Below, piece by piece: positions 1-4,030 of a stretch of 6,618 nucleotides of DNA. This stretch comes from Bacteroidota bacterium (GTDB lineage: Bacteria > Bacteroidota > Bacteroidia > Bacteroidales > VadinHA17): contig DAOVQI010000187.1 of the NCBI GenBank assembly GCA_030628785.1, positions 1-6,618 of the forward strand. The letters run 5' to 3'. Each line of letters starts with the position of its first letter. Positions within the stretch are counted from its first letter, which is position 1. The position numbers and the translations under genes are program-made. The notes beneath the pieces were generated by a model. It was given only the letters and a program-made list of their open reading frames with translations, had not been told where the DNA came from and did not search any database.

Positions 1-1
1 A

Positions 2-1096
2 TTTCAATCGGAATCAGGCGATTCTACTGATGTAACCTTAACGTACGATGCACAATCAGCAGGAGAAGATTATTTAGTTAAGTTAACCGGTACAGATTAT
101 ATTACTTTTAAAAGTATGACTTTAGTCGCTACAAACAACACGTGGGGTACAACGGTTATTTTATATGGAAGTGTAAATAATCTTAATATCCTGAATAATA
201 TTATTTACACAAGCAATTCTGCTAATTCGTCAGTAATTTACTCTGTCAACGGAAATGTTACAAATAATATCCTGATAAAACAAAATATTATTGCTGAAGG
301 TGGTAAAGGGATAAATATGAATGGAGATGATGGAAACAAATCTCAAAATGTACAGATTATAGAAAATATTATAAGTGATCAAACAGACAACGGAATATAC
401 CTTGAAGACCAGAAAGGACCGGTAATTAAAGGTAATGAAATAAGTACCAGCGATTATTCCTGGTATGGAATTTATTTGAATGATTGTGATGAAGATATTA
501 TTGTTGAAACAAATAAGATAACAAATGATAATCATGCACGAGGAATTTATTTAGAATATTGTAATGGTACCTTAATTAAACAGGGTCTTGTTGCAAACAA
601 TTTTATCTCCATACAGGGAGCATCCTATGCATATGGTATTTATTTGTATAATTGTGAATATCAAAATATTTACTACAATTCCGTAAATATTGCCAGTACA
701 AATAGCAATGCTGGTTATAAATTAGCATTCCGTGTTTCCGGAGGAGATTATATCAATGTTAAGAACAATATTTTTGCCAATACAAAAGGCGGCTATGCAT
801 ATTACATAAATACAACTACGGCAGTTGATGCATCAGACAATAATGACCTGTATTCAACTACCGACATCGCATACTGGGATGGTGCTGCACGGGATAACCT
901 TGCAGCTTTGCAAACTGCAAGTAGTATGGATGCTAATTCTGTTTCAGTTGATCCTCTGTTTGCATCAGAAACCGACCTGCGTGTGGCACAAGCAACCCTT
1001 CATCAGGCAGCAACTCCTGTCCCAGAAGTAACTGATGACATTTTCGGTATTGCCAGAGATGCAACCAAGCCTGATATCGGAGCTATGGAATTTTAC
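2..1096 (+). other. Right-handed parallel beta-helix domain (PbH1-type rungs)
   Basis: This Asn- and Ile-rich stretch has regularly spaced rungs. A GINM motif at 308-319 is followed by GIYL motifs at 392-403, 467-478, 542-553 and 635-646. The spacings are 28, 25, 25 and 31 residues, consistent with one helical turn per motif. Asn-Asn pairs (NLNILNNIIY, NVKNNIFANT) recur at turn positions. The region closes with the tail usual for these Bacteroidota domains: DPLF at 950-961, then FGIARDATKPDIGAMEF ending at 1093. Known members bind or cleave polysaccharides, or serve as adhesive stalks. No catalytic residues can be assigned here. Confidence 0.85.
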
Positions 1097-3796
1097 TGTG
1101 AAACACCAAATTTTGATGTTTCTGTGCCAACAGTGTGCTTTGGCGATAGTACAATTTTCACCGATAATTCAACAAACATAGCACTCGGTTCGACCTATTA
1201 CTGGGATTTTGATGCGGATTTTACTCCTGATTCTATATCAACTATTCCTAACCAAACAGTAAAATATGTATTTAGTACTTCAGGATTACATACAGTTTAT
1301 TTCAGTGTAACCCAAATTGCAGGATGTAGCGATACTACACCAATCAATGTAACTGTTAACCCAACTTACTACTATACAGATAATCAGGAAATATGCGATA
1401 ATGACAGTTTGCTATGGCAAGGAACATATTACAAGACAGCAGGACAATATTTTGTAAACTATCAGACAGTAAACTCTTGCGATAGTATTTATGAATTGAA
1501 TTTAACTGTCATTCCAAAATACAATTACACTGATAATGAAACAATATGTGATGGGGATAGTTTATTATGGCACGGAAACTATTACAGTACAACCGGACAG
1601 TATTTCGCAAATTACCAAACAGTAAACTCTTGCGATAGTATTTATGAATTGAATTTAACTATTAACCCAACTTACTACTATACAGATAATCAGGAAATAT
1701 GCGATAATGACAGTTTGCTATGGCGAGGAACATATTACAAGACAGCAGGACAATATTTTGCAAATTATCAGACAATAAATTCTTGCGATAGTATTTACGA
1801 ATTGAATTTAACTGTTAACCCTTCTCCTGTATTGGAAATTACTACCCTGGGAGCTTATTGTGATTCTACCAATGGACAAGTCAGTGTTCAGGTTACTGAA
1901 GGAACAGGTCCGTTTACATATTACTGGTCAACAGGCAGCACTGATACAATAGTTACAGGTCTGGATATTGGGACATACACAGTTGTAGTTAGTGATCCAA
2001 ATAACTGTGCAACAACCGGTACTGCAATTATCGAAGACAGAATGCAGGTCACAGTAACCGAAATCAAACCTTCGACCTGCGGTATCAGTGATGGTGAAGC
2101 AGTCGTAAGCGTAACCGGAGGAGTTGAACCCTACAGCTATGTATGGTCAAATGGTGAAACAAATGATACAAACAGTATATTATCTCCTGGTGTGCACTAC
2201 GTAAATGTTATTGACGCTAACGGATGTTATGCTACTGGTTCGGTAAATATTGGAAATGATGGTACAGGTCCGCAAATTACGCTGGTCAGCCTTATACATA
2301 ATGCTTGTTATGGTGATGAGTCAGGAGCAATAGATATAAGTGTATCAGGCGGTGCTCCCCCATATTCAATTCTATGGTCAAATGGTGCCACTACAGAAGA
2401 TATCGACAGCCTGGCAGCAGGAGTATATGATATAGTGATAACGGATGATGATAGCTGTATAGCTTCTGCAAGTTTTGAAATAACACAACCTCCGATGCTA
2501 AACATTACTACTGTTGTAACCGATGCAAGCTGTGCCGGTTCTGATGGTCAGGCTGTTGCCATAGTAGGCGGGGGTACAGCGCCTTATCTTTATTTATGGT
2601 CTACAGGTGGAATTTACCAGATTGAAGAAAATCTTGCCGCGGGAATTTATTCTGTAACGGTTACCGACGCAAATGGTTGCCAATCAGTTAAGCCTGCCAT
2701 TGTAAATAATATTGGGGGTCCTGTTGTTACTATTAACTCAGTTACCGGAACATCCTGTTCAGATGCCACTAGTGGGGCAATTGACATCAGTGTAACGGGG
2801 GGTACAGAACCTTATACTTATGAATGGTCCCCTGGTGGTCAAACCACACAGGATATTAGCAATCTTTCAATCGGAGTGTATCAGGTAACAGTGACAGATG
2901 CTGCCGGGTGTATAGGGGTTGCAAGTGCTGAAATCAAACAAGACCCGCCTGCTGTAAATCCTATTTGTCTGGTTACTGTTGACAGCCTTTCCCAGAAGAA
3001 CCTTATCGTTTGGGAAAAAAAATATTCTACTGATGTAGATTATTATAACATATACAGAGAAAGCTCACAAAAAGACATTTACCAGCTTATTGGCACCAGA
3101 CCGGTTGACAGTTTAAGCACATTTGTTGACTCTGTTGCTGATCCGGCTATACGTTCATGGAAGTACAGGCTTTCTGTTGTTGATATATGTGGAAACGAAT
3201 CTGAATTAAGCGTGCCGCATAAAACAATGCACCTTACTCAAAATTTGGGACTTAATAATGTAATCAATTTAATATGGGATCATTATGAGGGATTTACTTT
3301 CAGCACCTATTATATTTACAGGTATTCTTCAGATCTGGGTTGGGAAAAACTGGATTCAGTGGTGAGCACTTCTACATCTTATACTGATCTTACACCACCT
3401 TCCTCAGGATTTTTCTATTATGTAGTCGAGGTAATACCACCACAGCCATGTAATGCTACACGCAAGGCTGGAACTCATAATTCATCCAGGTCGAACAGAA
3501 CTCCAAATCTTTCGGCAACCGGTGTAAAAGAAGTTCGCGGGAACATAAAACACATGGCTGTTTACCCGAATCCTAACCAGGGTATATTTAACCTGACATT
3601 TGAGCTAAAAGAAAAAGAAAATGTGATGATCAGGATTTTCGATATGCAAGGCAGAATGATAACAATCGAAAGAATCGATAATTTTGTGGGAAGATATAAT
3701 GAACAAATTGACCTGTCGAAAGAAAGTCCCGGTATATATCACCTTCAGGTTATTTCTGAAAGTGGTATTTTAAACAAACCGATCGTAATCGAGTAG
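2..3796 (+). CDS. Large T9SS-secreted modular surface protein (beta-helix, PKD, SprB repeats, FN3-like, type A sorting domain), 5'-partial
   Basis: The reading frame is open from the first complete codon at 2 to the TAG at 3794-3796, giving 1264 visible residues. The ATG at 116 is not the start: the 38 codons before it continue the same beta-helix style of sequence (FQSESGDSTDVTLTYDA), so the true start and signal peptide lie upstream of the window. Domains in order are a beta-helix (about 2-1096), a PKD domain (1112-1360), three 51-residue repeats (1364-1822), five SprB-like repeats (1823-2950), two FN3-like domains (2951-3460), a Ser/Asn/Arg-rich linker, and a T9SS type A C-terminal domain (3551-3793). 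By family knowledge, such proteins cross the inner membrane by Sec and the outer membrane by the T9SS, which removes the C-terminal domain; many act as adhesins or extracellular matrix proteins. No catalytic motif is visible, so an adhesive or structural role is inferred. An enzymatic beta-helix (lyase-like) cannot be excluded. The gene ends just before a strong terminator. Confidence 0.93.
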   Translation, partial: FQSESGDSTDVTLTYDAQSAGEDYLVKLTGTDYITFKSMTLVATNNTWGTTVILYGSVNNLNILNNIIYTSNSANSSVIYSVNGNVTNNILIKQNIIAEGGKGINMNGDDGNKSQNVQIIENIISDQTDNGIYLEDQKGPVIKGNEISTSDYSWYGIYLNDCDEDIIVETNKITNDNHARGIYLEYCNGTLIKQGLVANNFISIQGASYAYGIYLYNCEYQNIYYNSVNIASTNSNAGYKLAFRVSGGDYINVKNNIFANTKGGYAYYINTTTAVDASDNNDLYSTTDIAYWDGAARDNLAALQTASSMDANSVSVDPLFASETDLRVAQATLHQAATPVPEVTDDIFGIARDATKPDIGAMEFYCETPNFDVSVPTVCFGDSTIFTDNSTNIALGSTYYWDFDADFTPDSISTIPNQTVKYVFSTSGLHTVYFSVTQIAGCSDTTPINVTVNPTYYYTDNQEICDNDSLLWQGTYYKTAGQYFVNYQTVNSCDSIYELNLTVIPKYNYTDNETICDGDSLLWHGNYYSTTGQYFANYQTVNSCDSIYELNLTINPTYYYTDNQEICDNDSLLWRGTYYKTAGQYFANYQTINSCDSIYELNLTVNPSPVLEITTLGAYCDSTNGQVSVQVTEGTGPFTYYWSTGSTDTIVTGLDIGTYTVVVSDPNNCATTGTAIIEDRMQVTVTEIKPSTCGISDGEAVVSVTGGVEPYSYVWSNGETNDTNSILSPGVHYVNVIDANGCYATGSVNIGNDGTGPQITLVSLIHNACYGDESGAIDISVSGGAPPYSILWSNGATTEDIDSLAAGVYDIVITDDDSCIASASFEITQPPMLNITTVVTDASCAGSDGQAVAIVGGGTAPYLYLWSTGGIYQIEENLAAGIYSVTVTDANGCQSVKPAIVNNIGGPVVTINSVTGTSCSDATSGAIDISVTGGTEPYTYEWSPGGQTTQDISNLSIGVYQVTVTDAAGCIGVASAEIKQDPPAVNPICLVTVDSLSQKNLIVWEKKYSTDVDYYNIYRESSQKDIYQLIGTRPVDSLSTFVDSVADPAIRSWKYRLSVVDICGNESELSVPHKTMHLTQNLGLNNVINLIWDHYEGFTFSTYYIYRYSSDLGWEKLDSVVSTSTSYTDLTPPSSGFFYYVVEVIPPQPCNATRKAGTHNSSRSNRTPNLSATGVKEVRGNIKHMAVYPNPNQGIFNLTFELKEKENVMIRIFDMQGRMITIERIDNFVGRYNEQIDLSKESPGIYHLQVISESGILNKPIVIE
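1112..1360 (+). other. PKD-like domain
   Basis: The segment carries the PKD signature YYWDFDADFTPDS (around 1196-1234), followed by the VKYVFSTSGLHTVYFSVT strand pattern typical of the fold's second half. One cysteine lies near the start (TVCFGDST) and one near the end (AGCSDTT), so a disulfide is plausible. PKD domains are Ig-like spacers common in extracellular bacterial proteins. It sits between the beta-helix and the 51-residue repeats. Confidence 0.8.
1364..1822 (+). repeat. Three tandem 153-bp (51-residue) coding repeats
   Basis: Three in-frame units of exactly 153 bp lie at 1364-1516, 1517-1669 and 1670-1822. Each encodes a pattern of the form YTDN..ICD.DSLLW.G.YY, then a Gly-Gln-Tyr-Phe turn, then NSCDSIYELNLT. 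Each unit holds two cysteines and probably forms one small disulfide-linked beta module. Units 1 and 3 differ at only 10 of 153 bases. Unit 2 is divergent in its first two thirds but identical to unit 1 over 42 bases near its end. Similar Cys-pair repeats are common in Bacteroidota cell-surface proteins. Their specific ligand is unknown to me. Confidence 0.95.
1823..2950 (+). repeat. Five SprB-type Ig-like repeats
   Basis: Five units of about 72-80 residues lie at roughly 1823-2038 (A), 2039-2260 (B), 2261-2494 (C), 2495-2710 (D) and 2711-2950 (E). Each shows the SprB-repeat pattern: a Cys near the start, a Gly-Gly-x-x-PY turn, a W-S/T/P segment, a Gly-x-Y-x-V-x-V-x-D strand and a second Cys. 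Examples are TGGVEPYSYVWSNG in B and TGGTEPYTYEWSPGG in E. The repeat is named after the Flavobacterium johnsoniae gliding adhesin SprB, but it is widespread in T9SS cargo and does not by itself show gliding. Units B and D resemble each other, as do C and E, giving a two-unit super-repeat. Confidence 0.88.
2951..3460 (+). other. Pair of FN3-like domains
   Basis: Two related beta-sandwich-like segments follow the SprB repeats. The first (about 2951-3226) contains NLIVWEKKYSTDVDYYNIYR and later WKYRLSVVDICGNES. The second (about 3227-3460) contains INLIWDHYEGFTFSTYYIYR, then SYTDLTPP and FYYVVEV. The W...Y.IYR and Y.V.V strands resemble fibronectin type III folds. I know this tandem as a conserved module preceding the sorting domain in many Bacteroidota secreted proteins. 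It is likely a structural spacer. A basic, Ser/Asn-rich linker (3461-3550) separates it from the sorting domain. Confidence 0.7.
3551..3793 (+). other. T9SS type A C-terminal sorting domain
   Basis: The last 80 or so residues match the type A sorting signal. They begin with AVYPNPNQGIFNLTFEL (3557-3607), continue with VMIRIFDMQGRMI, and end with LSKESPGIYHLQVISESG and a short NKPIVIE tail directly before the stop. In the known system this domain directs passage through the T9SS outer-membrane translocon and is then cleaved by the sortase-like PorU, with the mature protein attached to A-LPS or released. The sequence therefore shows that the upstream domains face the outside of the cell. Confidence 0.93.
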
Positions 3797-3816
3797 AAAT
3801 TCACTTTAGCCATTCA

Positions 3817-3850
3817 AAAAGAACCCCATAAAATTTTATGGGGTTTTTTT
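3817..3850 (+). terminator. Rho-independent terminator after the surface-protein gene
   Basis: A perfect inverted repeat, AACCCCATAAAA (3822-3833) and TTTTATGGGGTT (3834-3845), runs into a T tract at 3844-3850. It begins 25 bases after the stop codon. The A run at 3816-3820 can extend the stem and would act as a T tract on the opposite strand, so the element could stop transcription in both directions. Confidence 0.92.
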
Positions 3851-3860
3851 ATACTTTAGG

Positions 3861-3873
3861 TTAACCCGGTTAA
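3861..3873. promoter_or_regulatory. Palindrome TTAAC-CCG-GTTAA, candidate operator copy 1
   Basis: A 13-bp site with perfect 5-bp arms; the match extends to TTAACC-C-GGTTAA. A second site of the same design lies exactly 62 bp downstream. Both sit in the intergenic region upstream of the sensor gene and after the terminator. A dimeric regulator site is inferred; I cannot name the regulator. Confidence 0.45.
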
Positions 3874-3891
3874 ACGAGTTGATTATTTACT

Positions 3892-3923
3892 ATTTACAAA
3901 ATATTGGCAATGATTTTGTGAAT
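3892..3923. promoter_or_regulatory. Long AT-rich dyad between the two TTAAC palindromes
   Basis: ATTTACAAAAT (3892-3902) pairs with ATTTTGTGAAT (3913-3923) with one mismatch. The inner ATT/AAT can also pair around a GGC centre, with one bulged base at 3912. No T tract follows, so it does not look like a terminator. Given its AT richness, it may be a protein-binding site or a chance palindrome. Confidence 0.3.
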
Positions 3924-3935
3924 TAACAGGGTTAA
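3923..3935. promoter_or_regulatory. Palindrome TTAAC-AGG-GTTAA, candidate operator copy 2
   Basis: Same arms and same 3-base spacer length as the copy at 3861-3873. Its end is 14 bases upstream of the TAAATTTG element at 3950, which is about where a Bacteroidota -33 element would lie. No clear TTG is found at that spacing, so a bound activator could replace the -33 contact, or a repressor could block the promoter. This is inference from position. Confidence 0.45.
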
Positions 3936-3949
3936 AAAATAGTTTTTAT

Positions 3950-3957
3950 TAAATTTG
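3950..3957 (+). promoter_or_regulatory. Candidate -7 promoter element TAAATTTG for the sensor gene
   Basis: TAAATTTG fits the Bacteroidota primary sigma factor -7 consensus TAnnTTTG at every fixed position. It would start transcription around 3964, giving a leader of about 67 bases before the ATG at 4031. The -33 TTG is not found at the usual distance. A weaker alternative is TTG at 3962-3964 with TTAATTTG at 3986-3993 (21-bp spacing, one mismatch). In AT-rich DNA such matches also arise by chance. Confidence 0.4.
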
Positions 3958-4030
3958 TTTATTGAAGAGTTATCTCCTGAAAATCTTAATTTGGTTTTTT
4001 CTTTTAATCCAATTTAAACATTTTAATCGG

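Noticed and set aside
116..118. ATG as the start of the surface-protein gene
   Set aside because: The frame stays open to the window edge and the preceding 38 codons encode beta-helix-like sequence. No signal peptide follows the ATG, which a T9SS cargo protein needs.
230..535. Minus-strand open frame opposite the beta-helix
   Set aside because: The Ile/Asn/Tyr-rich translation is what the complement of AT-rich beta-helix codons gives. No start signal or recognisable domain was seen.
1364..1822. CRISPR-like or satellite DNA array
   Set aside because: The units are contiguous, 153 bp long, in frame and without spacers, and they encode a conserved Cys-pair protein module.
3962..3964. TTG as an earlier start for the sensor gene
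   Set aside because: It would add 23 residues before the signal peptide and has no ribosome binding site. The ATG at 4031 gives a credible secretion signal.
3797..4030. tRNA, small RNA gene or riboswitch in the intergenic gap
   Set aside because: No cloverleaf or recognisable riboswitch core was found. The structure seen is explained by a terminator and DNA palindromes.
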